A stretch of DNA of 47,822 nt from Terriglobia bacterium (GCA_035712365.1 DASTAW010000014.1:1-47822), one strand, 5' to 3'; shown: positions 25,044-36,544, counted from the first letter of the stretch. The notes: generated from the letters alone by a model not told the origin. Program-made: numbers and translations.

Positions 25044-28000
25044 TTGAAAAGGAACACGGTCGTCTGCCTCCTGACATCCATCTTCATCGGGCTCGCGACC
25101 TGGTCATCGAGCCATGGCCAGGAGAAGGCCCAGGTCCGTTTGCAGCCCGCCGCGGGCCTTCAGGCCAGGCAAGCCGTTTCGTATGGCCGCCTTCCCCTCA
25201 GCTTTGAGGTCAACAGAGGCCAGGTAAGCCCGCAGGCCCGATACCTCGCTCGCGGCCAGGGGTTTACGCTTTTTCTTACTCAGGCCGATGCCATTCTGCA
25301 ATTCACGAAATTCATGCCAGACAATCCAGCAGTCGGGGCGACGGCTTCAGGGTTTAAGAACGATCAGGCGGAAGCGGCATCGCCGGGGACAGCCGACGTG
25401 CTTCGCCTGAAACTGCTGGGGGCAAACCATCGGGCCAGGATTACGGCCTCGGAGCGGCTTCCGGGGAACACCAGCTACTTCCTTGGAAACGACCCTGGGA
25501 AGTGGGTTACCAATGTCCCCAACTACGCCCGCGTCCGCTATCGCCAGATTTATCCCGGTATTGATCTCGCCTACTATGGCCGCCAGGGACAGCTAGAAAA
25601 CGATTTCATACTAGCCCCGGGATCTGACCCAAAGCTGGTCCGGCTGGCTGTGGAAGGCGCCAGGAAGGTGCGCTTCAACGCCTCCGGGGACCTGGTGCTC
25701 ACGGTGAGCGACGGGGAAGTTTATTTTCGGCGGCCTCGTGCCTATCAGGGCAACGGAGCCAATCGCCGGGAGGTTGCAGTGCGCTACGCGCTCCAGGCGG
25801 AGAACAGCGTTGGATTTGCCGTTGGCCCCTACAATCACCACGAGGAACTTGTCATTGACCCTGTACTGTCATATTCGACCTATCTCGGAGGAAGTGGCGG
25901 GGATGATGGGCTCGGGATCGCAGTTGATGCCGCGGGAGACGCCTTTGTAACAGGCACGACGGCGTCGGTCAATTTCCCCAAGACGGGCGGACAGGCTAAC
26001 CTCGGCGGAGGCAAGGACATCTTTGTGGCCAAGCTCAATCCCTCGGGGTCCGCTTTTCTGTATTCGGTATTTCTCGGCGGAGGTAACCTGGACCGGGCAA
26101 CCAGCATTGCGATTGATTCCTCGGGGAATGCCTATTTGGCCGGTTACACCACGTCCACCGATTTCCCGACCACTTCGGGGGCCTACAAGACAAGCAATGC
26201 CGGAAGCACGGATGCTTTCGTTACCAAGCTGGACCCAACGGGCGCCAGCCTGGTTTACTCGACTTATCTCGGCGGCGGCGGCATCGATTACGGGCGAGGA
26301 ATAGCCGTGGATGCCTCGGGCGACGCGTTTATCACCGGTTCGACTCAATCAACAAATTTTCCCACGGTGAATCCGCTCCAGGTGGGAAATGACGGCGGCT
26401 CGGACGCCTTTGTCGCGGAGTTCGATCCGACCGGCGCCTCCCTGCTCTACTCGACATACCTCGGCGGGAGCGGCGCGGATGAGGCGCTGGCCATTGCGCT
26501 GGACGGTTCGGGGAACGCCTATGTGGCTGGCTACACATTCTCTTTAAACACTTTCCCTACGCAAAACGCCTTGCAATCCTCCCTGTCGGGGGCCTCGGAC
26601 GCTTTTGTGACTGAGATCAATCCCGCGACCTCCTCGCTGGTGTTCTCAACCTATCTGGGCGGAAGCGCGGACGAAAGCGCTCAATCCATTGCCATCGATT
26701 CGGCTGGCAGCATCTACGTGACCGGCAAAACTTCGTCGAGCAGTTTCCCGGTGACCAACGGGGCGTCTCAGGCGGCTTATGGCGGGGGAACGGATGCCTT
26801 TGTCACCAAGCTCGCCCCCGGCGGAACGCAGATGGTCTACTCGACCTTCCTGGGCGGCAGCGGTTTGGACCAGGGGAATTCAATAGCTCTCGACTCGTCG
26901 GGGGACGCCTTCATCACCGGCTTTACGCAGTCAAGCGACTTGCCTTTGACCAACGCCCTGCAACGGGTCCTGGGCGTTTCCGGAGCCAGTTCGTGCGGCA
27001 CGACTCCCTGCGCGGACGCCTTTATCACGGAACTCGGTCCCTCCGGCAATGTAGTCTTTTCCACCTTCCTTGGAGGAAGCGCCACGGACCTTGGGCAAGC
27101 CATCGCAACCGACCCTTCAGGGGCAGCCTACCTGACCGGCAGCACGAGTTCTACCAACTTTCCCGTCATTGCAGGAGCGCCCCAGTCAACTTATACGGGA
27201 ACAAATCAAAGCAACAACGTCTTCATCGCCAAAGTCAGCCCTCAGGATGCACCGGCCGCAGCCCTCAGCCCCCAGACCCTGAACTTTGGCAACCAGGTGA
27301 TCCTCCACGCCAGCAGCCCGCAGACGGTGACGCTGGTCAACGCCGGGAGCGCGCCGCTGGGCATCACCAGCATTTCAGCCACCGGCCAGTTCACCCAGAC
27401 CAATGATTGCGGGTCCGTTGTTCCAGCCGGCGGCGGAACGTGCTCAATTCAGGTGACCTTCACGCCCACTCAAACGGGCTCCGTAACAGACCAGATCACC
27501 ATCACGGACAATGCTGCCGGAAGCCCTCAGGCCATTACGGTCACCGGGGGCGGTGTCACATCCGCGGGCACCCTGTCGATCACCCCAACGTCTCTTACCT
27601 TTGCTGCGCAGACGGTGGGGCAGGCCAGCCCTGCACAGACCGTCCAACTGACCAACACGGGCAATACAGCCATCAACATCAGCAACATCACGACCAGCGG
27701 AGACTTTGCGCAAACCAATTCCTGCGGGACCCTGCCCACCGTGCTCAACGTGGGCGCCACGTGCAGCATCAGTGTCACCTTTACCCCGGCATCCACGGGA
27801 AGCCGCACAGGATCGCTGACCATCGACGACGATGCCAACAACAACCCGCAGGGAGTGTCGCTGACCGGGACCGGCAACGCGGTGTTTACGCTCTCTTCCA
27901 ATGTGAGGTCAAGCGTGGTGCTGATAGGGACAAAGTCGGCCACGTTCACGGTCACCGCTGCGGCCCCCAGCACCTTCCAGGGCGCGATCAACCTCGCTTG

Positions 28001-28760
28001 CACGACTGGGACATGCGCCTTTAATCCTACGTCCATCTATGCGGGGCAGTCGAGCACGGTCACTGTCAGCGGCTTGTCGGCAACCACGGCGAACCCCTTT
28101 GATTTTTCGGTTAAGGGTACCAGCAGCGGCCAGGACACAACCGTGGCCTTGACCGTCTTCCTTGCGGACTTCACGCTGTCGCAAACGCCGCCTTCGCCGG
28201 CGCTTCGCACGGTGACTGCCGGCGATGCCACAACCTATACGGTTACTGTGACGCCGATCAACGGGTTCAACCAGGTGGTGCTGCTCGGCTGCGCGAACCT
28301 GCCGCCGCAAACTACCTGCACCTATTCTCCGCCGGGCCTGACCCTGGGCGGGTCAAGCCCGGTTACTGCGACTGTGACCGTCCAGACGACCGCTGAGACG
28401 CCCACCCAGGTCGCGCCGCGGCCGCCGGGAGGGACGCCCCCGTGGGGACCCGTGAATTTCCGCTGGTGGAGTTGTGTTCTGGCACTCTTTATGATTTTTG
28501 CTGCTGCCTTTGCCCTGGGCAGGCGCCGCCGGTCGGGCCAAACACCAGCAAGGCTTTGGGCCGGAGTTGCCGTGCTTGCCATGGCGGTATCGGTGGGTGC
28601 TCTCTCGACGGCCTGCAATGACACTTTTGTCGGCCCCAAGACAACTCCCGTGACAACGGGCACTCCGGCGAATACCTACAAGATTACCCTCGTGGGTACG
28701 CTGGGAAGCGATGGCAGTATTAAGAGAGCGGCGACGGTGAACCTGGCCGTCGCGCCTTGA
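25044..28760 (+). CDS. Giant surface protein with SBBP repeats and choice-of-anchor-D domains, copy 1
   Basis: TTG 25044, behind GAAGGGAAAGAAG, is the preferred start; ATG 24951 abuts the previous stop and would bury the signal. The product (1238 residues) has a signal peptide (TVVCLLTSIFIGLATWSSSHGQ), a conserved beta domain (LPLSFEVNRGQ..., about 35-270), nine or so SBBP beta-propeller-type repeats (YSTYLGGSGGDDGLGIAVDAAGDAFVTG pattern, about 290-740), two choice-of-anchor-D immunoglobulin-like domains (LNFGNQV..., LTFAAQTVG...), a further Ig-like part, then two membrane helices separated by GRRRRSG and a short tail. Exposure on the surface is likely; the role (adhesion, matrix) is inferred. 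Confidence 0.82.
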   Translation: MKRNTVVCLLTSIFIGLATWSSSHGQEKAQVRLQPAAGLQARQAVSYGRLPLSFEVNRGQVSPQARYLARGQGFTLFLTQADAILQFTKFMPDNPAVGATASGFKNDQAEAASPGTADVLRLKLLGANHRARITASERLPGNTSYFLGNDPGKWVTNVPNYARVRYRQIYPGIDLAYYGRQGQLENDFILAPGSDPKLVRLAVEGARKVRFNASGDLVLTVSDGEVYFRRPRAYQGNGANRREVAVRYALQAENSVGFAVGPYNHHEELVIDPVLSYSTYLGGSGGDDGLGIAVDAAGDAFVTGTTASVNFPKTGGQANLGGGKDIFVAKLNPSGSAFLYSVFLGGGNLDRATSIAIDSSGNAYLAGYTTSTDFPTTSGAYKTSNAGSTDAFVTKLDPTGASLVYSTYLGGGGIDYGRGIAVDASGDAFITGSTQSTNFPTVNPLQVGNDGGSDAFVAEFDPTGASLLYSTYLGGSGADEALAIALDGSGNAYVAGYTFSLNTFPTQNALQSSLSGASDAFVTEINPATSSLVFSTYLGGSADESAQSIAIDSAGSIYVTGKTSSSSFPVTNGASQAAYGGGTDAFVTKLAPGGTQMVYSTFLGGSGLDQGNSIALDSSGDAFITGFTQSSDLPLTNALQRVLGVSGASSCGTTPCADAFITELGPSGNVVFSTFLGGSATDLGQAIATDPSGAAYLTGSTSSTNFPVIAGAPQSTYTGTNQSNNVFIAKVSPQDAPAAALSPQTLNFGNQVILHASSPQTVTLVNAGSAPLGITSISATGQFTQTNDCGSVVPAGGGTCSIQVTFTPTQTGSVTDQITITDNAAGSPQAITVTGGGVTSAGTLSITPTSLTFAAQTVGQASPAQTVQLTNTGNTAINISNITTSGDFAQTNSCGTLPTVLNVGATCSISVTFTPASTGSRTGSLTIDDDANNNPQGVSLTGTGNAVFTLSSNVRSSVVLIGTKSATFTVTAAAPSTFQGAINLACTTGTCAFNPTSIYAGQSSTVTVSGLSATTANPFDFSVKGTSSGQDTTVALTVFLADFTLSQTPPSPALRTVTAGDATTYTVTVTPINGFNQVVLLGCANLPPQTTCTYSPPGLTLGGSSPVTATVTVQTTAETPTQVAPRPPGGTPPWGPVNFRWWSCVLALFMIFAAAFALGRRRRSGQTPARLWAGVAVLAMAVSVGALSTACNDTFVGPKTTPVTTGTPANTYKITLVGTLGSDGSIKRAATVNLAVAP

Positions 28761-28847
28761 TGGGGCGAGGACGGGACCGCGGTCGCCGGCGATTCAGGCC
28801 ATGACACGCCTGAGAGAACTTTCGGAGCTGCAGGGGAGAATTCCAGT

Positions 28848-31800
28848 ATGTTCAAGGAGAACAGTGTGAAATCGAAATGTTCTACCGGGAGGGGGCCCAG
28901 CAAAGCCCGATGGGCAGTTCTTCGGGGGCGGCGCCTTGCGGGGCTCAGCATCTTTGGCCTCGCACTCATCGGCCTGGGTCTGGCGCTGAGCAAGACGCAG
29001 GGACCTTCTCCTCGCGATGCCCGCAATCCGAAAGCCTGGAGCAGCCGCTACGCCCAGCTTCCACTCAGCTTTGAGGCCAACCACGGGCAGACCGACTCGC
29101 GGGTTAAGTTCCTTGCGCGTGGGCAGAACTACACGTTGTTTCTGACCGGGCATGAGGCCGTACTCTCCCTAAGCTCTGGGAAATCCGGCCGCGCGGCAAA
29201 ACACCCTGCCTCCTCCGCGGTCGTGCGCTTCCGGCTGTTGGGCTCCGCGCCTGCCGCGCCTGTTACCGGCCAGGACTTGCTGCCGGGGACCAGTAACTAC
29301 TTCCTGGGGAACGATCCTAGCCGATGGCACACCGGGATTCCCAATTATGCAAGCGTCCGGTACCACCAGGTGTATCCCGGCATCGATCTTGTTTATCACG
29401 GCAACGAGGGGCAACTGGAAAACGATTTCGTGGTGTCCGCGGGTTCGGACCCCAACCTGGTCCGCATCGGGCTCGCGGGTGTAGACGGCTTGCGCCTGGA
29501 CCGCTCCGGAAATCTCGCCCTGAAGGTCGATGGAGGAGAGGTCCAACTCCGGAAACCGCGCGCCTATCAGGGAAAGAATGAGGTGCCGGTTAGTTACGTG
29601 CTGAGGGCCGGCAACGAGGTCGGGCTGAGGCTTGGGGCCTATGACCATCGCCAGCAACTGGTGATTGACCCGGTCCTTGCCTATTCCACCTACTTCGGAG
29701 GCAGCGGCGGCGATATTGGATACGGCATTGCCGTCGATTCCGCTGGCGACGCGTATATCACTGGAATTTCAAACTCTGCCAATTTCCCCACTTCGACAGG
29801 CTCGCAGAGCGGAGCTTTTGGGGGCGGTGGCGACGCTTTCGTCGTGAAACTGAACCCGGTCGGAACAGCATCCAGCTCATCATCCACGCCGCAGCGCGTG
29901 TACTCGACGTTTCTGGGCGGGAGCGGGACAGACTCCGGCAATGCCATCGCGGTTGACGCCGGCGGCGATGCCTATGTCACCGGAAGCACAAATTCTTCGG
30001 ACTTTACAACCACCACCGGAGCATTTCAGACGGTTCCCGGAGGCGGCAGCGACGCTTTCGTGGCCGAGTTGAACAGCACGGGCGCCGGACTGGTTTATTC
30101 CTCTTACCTGGGCGGCTCCGGGGACGACGCCGGCCAGGGCATCGCAGTCGATTCCTCAAATAATGCCTACGTTACAGGCTCCACGCAGTCGCCAAATTTC
30201 CCCACCTTGAATCCTTTGCCAGCACACAACACGAATGCGGGATCCTCAGACGCCTTCATTGCCAAAGTGAACTTTACCGGCACCGCCCTCCTGTATTCCA
30301 CTTACCTGGGTGGGGCGAAGGCGGATGTCGGCCAGAGCATCAAGGTTGATGGTTCCGGGAACGCTTACGTGGCAGGATACACATTCTCCAACGATTTCCC
30401 GATCCAGGGGCCTGTGCAAGGCTCCAACCTCGGAACGGTGAACGCGTTTGTTACCGAACTGAACTCGGCCGGTTCGGCGATCACTTTTTCCACCTACCTG
30501 GGAGGAAGCGGAGACGACCGCGCCTTCGGGCTGGCGTTGGACTCAAGTGGAAACATCTATATCGCCGGCGGGGCGCAATCAAATAACTTTCCCACCACCG
30601 TTGGCGTGTTTCAGGGAGCCAACCACGGACAATCTGACGCTTTCGTCGCAAAGATCAATCCCGCGGGGCCAACCCTTGTCTACTCCACGCTGCTCGGGGG
30701 TTCGGGCGTCGACCAGGCCAATGGCATCGCCGTGGACTCTTCCGGGGATGCTTTTATAACAGGTTTTACAAACTCGAGCCCGACCGACTTTCCACTTTTT
30801 AGCCCCATCCAGAGCACCCTGGGAATTTCCGGAGGCAGTTCTTGCGGCGCCTCCGCCTGCTCCGACGCCTTTGTCTCGGAGCTGAACCCCGCGGCTACCG
30901 CGTTGATCGAGTCAACCTACCTGGGAGGGAGTGGCGCTGATTTTGGCCAGGCGATTGCCCTCGGCCCCACGGGCATCCCTTACATCACCGGAACCACTGC
31001 CTCTACCAACTTCCCCGCGAGCGCGGGAGCGTTTCAGGCCAGCCTGACGGGCGTTGCCGGCAATGCCTTCGTCGCCGAGATTAAGCCCGACAACGCCGCG
31101 GGCATTTCGGTTGTGCCTCAGTTGGTCGACTTCGGGAACCAGACTTTGAACGTCCGCAGCGCCATCAAAACCGTCGCCGTCACCAACGAAGGCACTGCGC
31201 CCCTGAATATCACCCAGATCACCTTTACCGAAACGGACACGGGCGGCACCACCGATTTCGCCGAGACGGACAATTGCGTTGGGACCGTGGCCGCGAGCGG
31301 CGGCGCCTGCAACATCAACATCACGTTCACTCCGGGTTCAGCGGCTGCCAAGACCGGGACCTTCAGCATAACCGACAGCGCGGCAGGAAGCCCGCATACC
31401 ATCAGCGTTAAAGGCGCCGGCGTCAGTTCGGCGACCGCGGTCACCGTGACCCCTTCGAGCCTTTCTTTCGGCAACGTGACCGTGGGCGCTGTCAGTACCG
31501 CTCAGAGCGTGACGATTACAAATACGGGTACGCAAACCCTGACTTTCACCGGCATCAGTGCCGGTGGTGATTTCTCATCGACGAACACTTGCACCACCAA
31601 CGTCCTGAATGTTGGCCAAAGCTGCACGGCCAGCGTCACCTTTTCCCCCACCGTGTCCGGCGCCCGGGGTGGCAGTCTGTCCATCAGCGACAACGCGGCA
31701 GGGAGCCCTCAATCCGTGGTGCTTTCGGGAACGGGCGTCGCGCAGTTTACGATGTCTTCGCCGTCGCCAAACGTCACCACCCTCATCGGAAGCGGCTCTA

Positions 31801-32576
31801 CGACATTCACCGTCGCGGCCGCAGGACCCAGCAGCTTTACCGGAAGCATTACTCTCGCCTGCCCGGGCGGCCTGTCATGTTCCTTCAATCCGGCAAATAT
31901 TTTTGCGGGGCAAACCAGCACTCTGACGGTCAGCGGACTCACGGCCTCGATGGCCAATCCCTTCGTTTTTGCCGTGACCGGCACCAGCGGATCGCAGGCC
32001 GCCGCGGTCAATCTGAACCTGCTGTTTGCTGATTATGCGCTCTCAGCCTCACCGGCGCTCAACACCATCGTCGCGGGATCTGCGGCAACCTACACCATTG
32101 CGGTGAACCCCATCAACGGGTTCAACAGTCAGGTGCAGCTTGCCTGCGGAAACGGCATGCCTCCTGGGGCAACCTGTACCTTCTCACACTCCTCGGTGAC
32201 TCCAAGCGGCGGAGCTGCCACAGTCACACTGAGTTTGCAGACCACCAAGAATGCCGGCGTTCCACCGCCACCGGCTGTTCCGCCGGGCATGGTCCCGCCC
32301 CTGATGGTGTTCCTCCTCGTGGTTGTCCTGGCGGGACTGGTTGTCTTGCGCCGCCGCCGCAATCGCTTCCCGCGTCTGGCTGGAAGGCGGTGGGTGCTGG
32401 TTCAGGTCTCGACGCTCTGCCTGCTGATTGTGTGCGAGACCTTCCTGGTGTCCTGCCGGAGTACTCCGACGGCCACCGGATCGACAACCGGAAATTACAT
32501 CATCACCATCAATGGCACGCTTGGCTCCAACTCGGCTGTTGTCAGGACCGCGACGATCGACCTGTCCGTGACGTAG
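28848..32576 (+). CDS. Giant surface protein with SBBP repeats and choice-of-anchor-D domains, copy 2
   Basis: The 1242-residue paralogue repeats the layout of the preceding gene: signal-anchor (AGLSIFGLALIGLGLALS), LPLSFEANHGQTDS domain, SBBP repeats with the YSTYLGGSGxD...AVDSxGxAYxTG pattern, anchor-D domains (VDFGNQTLN, LSFGNVTVGAV), cysteine-bearing Ig-like domain, then helix, VLRRRRNR, helix with LVSC, and a TGNYIITINGTLGS tail. Similarity extends through the whole length, so the pair arose by tandem duplication. Start ATG 28848 follows GGGGAGA. Pairs of Cys in matching positions (SCGA.AC; DNC..AC) suggest disulfides and export. Confidence 0.84.
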   Translation: MFKENSVKSKCSTGRGPSKARWAVLRGRRLAGLSIFGLALIGLGLALSKTQGPSPRDARNPKAWSSRYAQLPLSFEANHGQTDSRVKFLARGQNYTLFLTGHEAVLSLSSGKSGRAAKHPASSAVVRFRLLGSAPAAPVTGQDLLPGTSNYFLGNDPSRWHTGIPNYASVRYHQVYPGIDLVYHGNEGQLENDFVVSAGSDPNLVRIGLAGVDGLRLDRSGNLALKVDGGEVQLRKPRAYQGKNEVPVSYVLRAGNEVGLRLGAYDHRQQLVIDPVLAYSTYFGGSGGDIGYGIAVDSAGDAYITGISNSANFPTSTGSQSGAFGGGGDAFVVKLNPVGTASSSSSTPQRVYSTFLGGSGTDSGNAIAVDAGGDAYVTGSTNSSDFTTTTGAFQTVPGGGSDAFVAELNSTGAGLVYSSYLGGSGDDAGQGIAVDSSNNAYVTGSTQSPNFPTLNPLPAHNTNAGSSDAFIAKVNFTGTALLYSTYLGGAKADVGQSIKVDGSGNAYVAGYTFSNDFPIQGPVQGSNLGTVNAFVTELNSAGSAITFSTYLGGSGDDRAFGLALDSSGNIYIAGGAQSNNFPTTVGVFQGANHGQSDAFVAKINPAGPTLVYSTLLGGSGVDQANGIAVDSSGDAFITGFTNSSPTDFPLFSPIQSTLGISGGSSCGASACSDAFVSELNPAATALIESTYLGGSGADFGQAIALGPTGIPYITGTTASTNFPASAGAFQASLTGVAGNAFVAEIKPDNAAGISVVPQLVDFGNQTLNVRSAIKTVAVTNEGTAPLNITQITFTETDTGGTTDFAETDNCVGTVAASGGACNINITFTPGSAAAKTGTFSITDSAAGSPHTISVKGAGVSSATAVTVTPSSLSFGNVTVGAVSTAQSVTITNTGTQTLTFTGISAGGDFSSTNTCTTNVLNVGQSCTASVTFSPTVSGARGGSLSISDNAAGSPQSVVLSGTGVAQFTMSSPSPNVTTLIGSGSTTFTVAAAGPSSFTGSITLACPGGLSCSFNPANIFAGQTSTLTVSGLTASMANPFVFAVTGTSGSQAAAVNLNLLFADYALSASPALNTIVAGSAATYTIAVNPINGFNSQVQLACGNGMPPGATCTFSHSSVTPSGGAATVTLSLQTTKNAGVPPPPAVPPGMVPPLMVFLLVVVLAGLVVLRRRRNRFPRLAGRRWVLVQVSTLCLLIVCETFLVSCRSTPTATGSTTGNYIITINGTLGSNSAVVRTATIDLSVT

Positions 32577-32606
32577 CAGGAAGGTAAAGAAAGTCTTGCA
32601 GGTAAC

Positions 32607-32650
32607 GCGGCGTCCGGATGTCAACCACTTGATGTGGCTCCGGACGCCGC
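32607..32650 (+). terminator. Strong hairpin after the second SBBP gene, probable terminator
   Basis: GCGGCGTCCGGA (32607-32618) pairs perfectly with TCCGGACGCCGC (32639-32650); inside, CCAC/GTGG adds a second stem. TTCTGTCTCT follows, only a weak U-tract, so it could work as a terminator or as an RNA stabiliser. Confidence 0.5.
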
Positions 32651-32744
32651 TTCTGTCTCTGGGGATTTTAGTTCAAGCGACCGTGAGGCCGGGAAGCATT
32701 TTACGGTGGCGCCCCAATAACTTGTTACAACACGGCGTGACGCC

Positions 32745-32839
32745 GTCATTCCGATCCCGCAACGCGGCAGAGGAATCTGCTTTTGCTCTGGCGCTGAAGC
32801 AGATTCCTCTGCCGGGAGAGTACCCGCCCTCGGAATGAC
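32745..32839. repeat. Palindromic dispersed repeat with perfect 17-bp inner stem
   Basis: GTCATTCCGA and TCGGAATGAC bound the element. GGCAGAGGAATCTGCTT (32766-32782) and AAGCAGATTCCTCTGCC (32797-32813) are perfect complements around a 14-base loop. It is the best preserved copy of the family also seen at 19839 and, more divergent, at 36746 and 15250. It lies between convergent genes. Confidence 0.7.
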
Positions 32840-32848
32840 GGGGCGCGC

Positions 32849-35800
32849 TTACTTTGCGGGATCGTAGTTGAGGTAGGGGCCCAGCCATCGCTCAAGGGTC
32901 GGCAGGTCCATGGCCTTGCGACGCTGGTAATCAAGCGCCTGGTCGCGCCCGATCTTGCCCACGGCAAAATACCGCGATTCGGGGTGTGAAAAATACAGGC
33001 CGCTGACCGAGGCGGCAGGATACATCGCAAAACTCTCAGTGAGCCGCACGCCCGCGTCCCGCTCGGCTTGCAGCAGATCGAACAGGGCGCGCTTTTCCGT
33101 GTGGTCGGGTTGGGCGGGGTAGCCCGGGGCCGGACGAATGCCGCGGTATTTTTCGTGGATAAGGTCATCGTGATTCAAGTTCTCTTTGCACCCGTAGCCC
33201 CATGCGTCCCGGGCGCGTTTGTGCGTGAGCTCGGCCAAAGCCTCGGCCAGGCGGTCCGCCAGTGCCTTCGTCATAATGGCGTTGTAGTCGTCGTTTTCTT
33301 TTTCGAACCGTTCCACCAGCCGCTCGATGTGGATGCCCGCCGTTACCGCAAAGGCCCCCAGGTAGTCCGCAAGGCCGGTGTCGCGCGGCGCAATGAAGTC
33401 CGCCAGGGCAAGGTCCGGCTCGCCGTCGGGCTTCTCCATCTGCTGGCGCAGTGTGTGGAAAGTTGCCCTGACTCCCGTGCGCGCTTCGTCTTCGTACACC
33501 TCAATATCATCGCCAACGCCCGCGGCCGGAAAGAAGCCCACCACCGTGCGCGCTTCCAGCAGCTTCCCGTCAACAATACAATCGAGAAGTTTCTCTGCGT
33601 CGTCAAACAATTCCCTCGCCTTCGCGCCCACCTCGGGTTGGTCGAAAATCCGTGGGTAGATGCCGCGCAGCTCCCACACGTGGAAGAAGGGCGTCCAATC
33701 GATGTAAGGAACGATCTCCTCGAGCGGCACGGGATTGCACACGCGAATCCCGGTGAACGAAGGCCGCGGCGGGCTATAGCGAGACCAGTCGAATTGCAAT
33801 CGCCGCCGGCGCGCCTCGTCGAGCGTCCGCAGTTTTTGCGATTTTGGCGCTCCGTGAGCTTCCCTCAGCTTTTCCTGCGAGCCCTGGTTCTCCTTTACAA
33901 GCGCCGGCTTCAGCTCCGCGCTTGACAGGCGTCCCACCACGCCAACGGCGCGCGACGCATCCAGCACGTGGACAACCGGCTGCGAGTAAGCAGGGGCAAT
34001 CTTCACAGCCGTGTGAGCGCGGCTGGTGGTCGCGCCGCCGATCAGCAGCGGAATGTCAAAACCTTCGCGCTCCATTTCCCTGGCCACGTGTACCATCTCG
34101 TCGAGCGAGGGCGTAATCAGGCCGCTCAGGCCGATCATGTCGGCGCCCGTGTCGCGCGCCGTCTTCAGGATTTTCTCGCTCGGCGCCATGACGCCCAGGT
34201 CCACCACCTCGTAATTGTTGCAGCCCAGCACCACCCCCACGATGTTCTTGCCGATGTCGTGTACGTCGCCCTTCACGGTGGCCATCACAATCTTCCCGGC
34301 GGCCTTCGCGCCCCCGGTCAGGCGCTTTTCGGCCTCGAGATAGGGCAGCAGGTACGCCACCGACTTCTTCATCACGCGCGCGCTCTTCACCACCTGCGGC
34401 AGAAACATCCGGCCGGAGCCGAACAGGTCGCCCACCACGTTCATGCCCGCCATCAGCGGCCCTTCGATCACCGCCAGCGGCCGGCCGTATTTGATGCGGG
34501 CCTCTTCCGTATCGGCTTCGATGTAATCCACAATTCCCTTGACGAGTGCGTGCGCCAGGCGTTCGTCCACCGTCCCTTTGCGCCAGGCGTCTTCCTCAAC
34601 TTCCTTCCTGCCGCTCTGCTTGACGGAGTCGGCAAAAGCGAGCAGCCGCTCGGTTGCGTCCGTGCGCCGGTTGAAGATCACGTCCTCCACCAGCCCAAGA
34701 AGGTCTTTGGGGATCTCCTCGTAGATGCCCAACTGGCCCGCATTGACGATGCCCATATCCATGCCGGCGTGGATGGCATGATAGAGAAACGCCGTGTGCA
34801 TCGCCTCGCGCACAACATTGTTGCCGCGAAATGAAAATGAAAGATTGCTGACGCCTCCGCTCACCTTGGCGTGCGGCAGCGTCTCTTTGATCCGGCGCGT
34901 GGCCTCGATGTAATTCACCGCGTAATTGGCGTGCTCCTCCATGCCTGTGGCGATGGTGAGGATGTTGGGATCGAAAATGATGTCTTCGGGCGGAAAGCCC
35001 ACTTCCTGCGTCAGAATGCGGTAAGCCCGCGTGCAGATTTCAACCTTCCGCTCCGTAGTGTCCGCCTGGCCGCGTTCGTCGAAGGCCATCACAACTACCG
35101 CCGCGCCGTAGCGGCGCACCAGGCGCGCGTGGCGCTTGAAGACCTCTTCGCCTTCTTTCAGGCTGATGGAATTCACCACGCCCTTGCCCTGCACGGCGCG
35201 CAGGCCCGCCTCAATCACACTCCACTTGGAACTGTCAACCATGATGGGCACGCGCGCAATGTCCGGCTCGGAAGCCACATAATTCAGGAAGGTGGTCATC
35301 GCCTGTTCCGATTCCAGCATGCCCTCGTCCATGTTGATGTCGATAATCTGCGCACCGGCGTCCACCTGCTGACGCGCCACGGTCAGCGCCTCTTCGAACT
35401 CGCCGTTCAGAATGAGCTTGGCAAATTTCGGCGAGCCCGTCACGTTGGTGCGCTCGCCGACGTTCACAAAGTTCATGTCGGGACGGAAGGTGAGCGGCTC
35501 AAGGCCGCTGAGCCGCGTGGCATGGTCCGGCTGCACCAGGCGGTGAGGCTCGGCGCCGCGCACGGCCGCAGCAATGGCCCGGATGTGCGCGGGAGTGGTG
35601 CCGCAGCATCCTCCGACGATGTTCAGCCAGCCGTTCCTGGCAAACTCGCCTAGGTCCCGCGCCATGCTCTCCGGCGTCTCGTCAAATCCGCCAAAGGCAT
35701 TCGGCAGGCCGGCATTCGGATAGCAACTGATGTAGACCGGCGCAATCTGCGAAAGCTCTTCGAGGTAGGGCCGCATCTGCTTTGCTCCCAGCGCGCAGTT

Positions 35801-36544
35801 GATGCCCACGCTGAGCATCGGAATGTGCGAAACGGAAATCCAGAAGGATTGGATGGTCTGCCCTGAAAGAGTGCGACCGCTCTGGTCCACAATGGTCACC
35901 GAAACCATCACCGGCACGCGCCGCCCCGATTCCTCGAAGTACTGCTCGACCGCAAACAGCGCCGCCTTGGCATTCAGCGTGTCAAAGATCGTCTCGAGCA
36001 GCAGCAGATCAACGCCGCCTTCCACCAGCGCGCGCGCCTGCTCGTAGTAAACAGCCCGCAACTGCTCGAAGTTGGTGCCACGGTCGGCAGGACTCGAAAC
36101 GTTCTGCGAGACGGAAGCTGTCCGGCTGGTGGGGCCCATCGAACCGGCCACGAAGCAGCGGCGATCCGGGTTCTCTGCGGTGAATTTTCCCACCGCGCGC
36201 CTCGCCACCGCCGCGGCGGCAGTGTTCAACTCGTGGATGTGATTCTCAAGTCCATACTCCGCCATCGAAATGGCGTTTGAGTTAAAGGTGTTCGTCTCAA
36301 TAATGTCCGCGCCCGCTTCAAGATACTGCCGGTGAATGTCTTCGATGATGTGCGGCTGCGTGATGCAGAGTACGTCGTTGTTCAGCCGCAGGTCGCGCGA
36401 ATGGCCGGCAAACTCAGCGCCGCGATAGTCCGCCTCGGCGAGGTTGTGCGCCTGAATCATGGTACCCATGGCCCCGTCGAGCACCACAATGCGCTCCCGC
36501 AGGAGGCTTTCAAGCGGATTGTCAGGATTTTCGTCAGCGCTCAT
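32849..36544 (-). CDS. metH: Cobalamin-dependent methionine synthase
   Basis: Full-length MetH (1231 residues from ATG 36544; a TTG 24 bases upstream is less likely). It transfers a methyl group from methyltetrahydrofolate via cobalamin to homocysteine. The modules are in the usual order: homocysteine domain with zinc cysteines (INCALG and GGCCGT, about 235-315), pterin domain ([14 protein letters not shown]), B12 cap, B12-binding [11 protein letters not shown] with the His that ligates cobalt (about residue 750) and LSGLITPS, and the reactivation domain ([17 protein letters not shown] near 1165, then [11 protein letters not shown]). No MetF, SAM or cobalamin riboswitch is visible beside it. 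It stands alone between repeat elements. Confidence 0.97.
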   Translation of the reverse strand: MSADENPDNPLESLLRERIVVLDGAMGTMIQAHNLAEADYRGAEFAGHSRDLRLNNDVLCITQPHIIEDIHRQYLEAGADIIETNTFNSNAISMAEYGLENHIHELNTAAAAVARRAVGKFTAENPDRRCFVAGSMGPTSRTASVSQNVSSPADRGTNFEQLRAVYYEQARALVEGGVDLLLLETIFDTLNAKAALFAVEQYFEESGRRVPVMVSVTIVDQSGRTLSGQTIQSFWISVSHIPMLSVGINCALGAKQMRPYLEELSQIAPVYISCYPNAGLPNAFGGFDETPESMARDLGEFARNGWLNIVGGCCGTTPAHIRAIAAAVRGAEPHRLVQPDHATRLSGLEPLTFRPDMNFVNVGERTNVTGSPKFAKLILNGEFEEALTVARQQVDAGAQIIDINMDEGMLESEQAMTTFLNYVASEPDIARVPIMVDSSKWSVIEAGLRAVQGKGVVNSISLKEGEEVFKRHARLVRRYGAAVVVMAFDERGQADTTERKVEICTRAYRILTQEVGFPPEDIIFDPNILTIATGMEEHANYAVNYIEATRRIKETLPHAKVSGGVSNLSFSFRGNNVVREAMHTAFLYHAIHAGMDMGIVNAGQLGIYEEIPKDLLGLVEDVIFNRRTDATERLLAFADSVKQSGRKEVEEDAWRKGTVDERLAHALVKGIVDYIEADTEEARIKYGRPLAVIEGPLMAGMNVVGDLFGSGRMFLPQVVKSARVMKKSVAYLLPYLEAEKRLTGGAKAAGKIVMATVKGDVHDIGKNIVGVVLGCNNYEVVDLGVMAPSEKILKTARDTGADMIGLSGLITPSLDEMVHVAREMEREGFDIPLLIGGATTSRAHTAVKIAPAYSQPVVHVLDASRAVGVVGRLSSAELKPALVKENQGSQEKLREAHGAPKSQKLRTLDEARRRRLQFDWSRYSPPRPSFTGIRVCNPVPLEEIVPYIDWTPFFHVWELRGIYPRIFDQPEVGAKARELFDDAEKLLDCIVDGKLLEARTVVGFFPAAGVGDDIEVYEDEARTGVRATFHTLRQQMEKPDGEPDLALADFIAPRDTGLADYLGAFAVTAGIHIERLVERFEKENDDYNAIMTKALADRLAEALAELTHKRARDAWGYGCKENLNHDDLIHEKYRGIRPAPGYPAQPDHTEKRALFDLLQAERDAGVRLTESFAMYPAASVSGLYFSHPESRYFAVGKIGRDQALDYQRRKAMDLPTLERWLGPYLNYDPAK

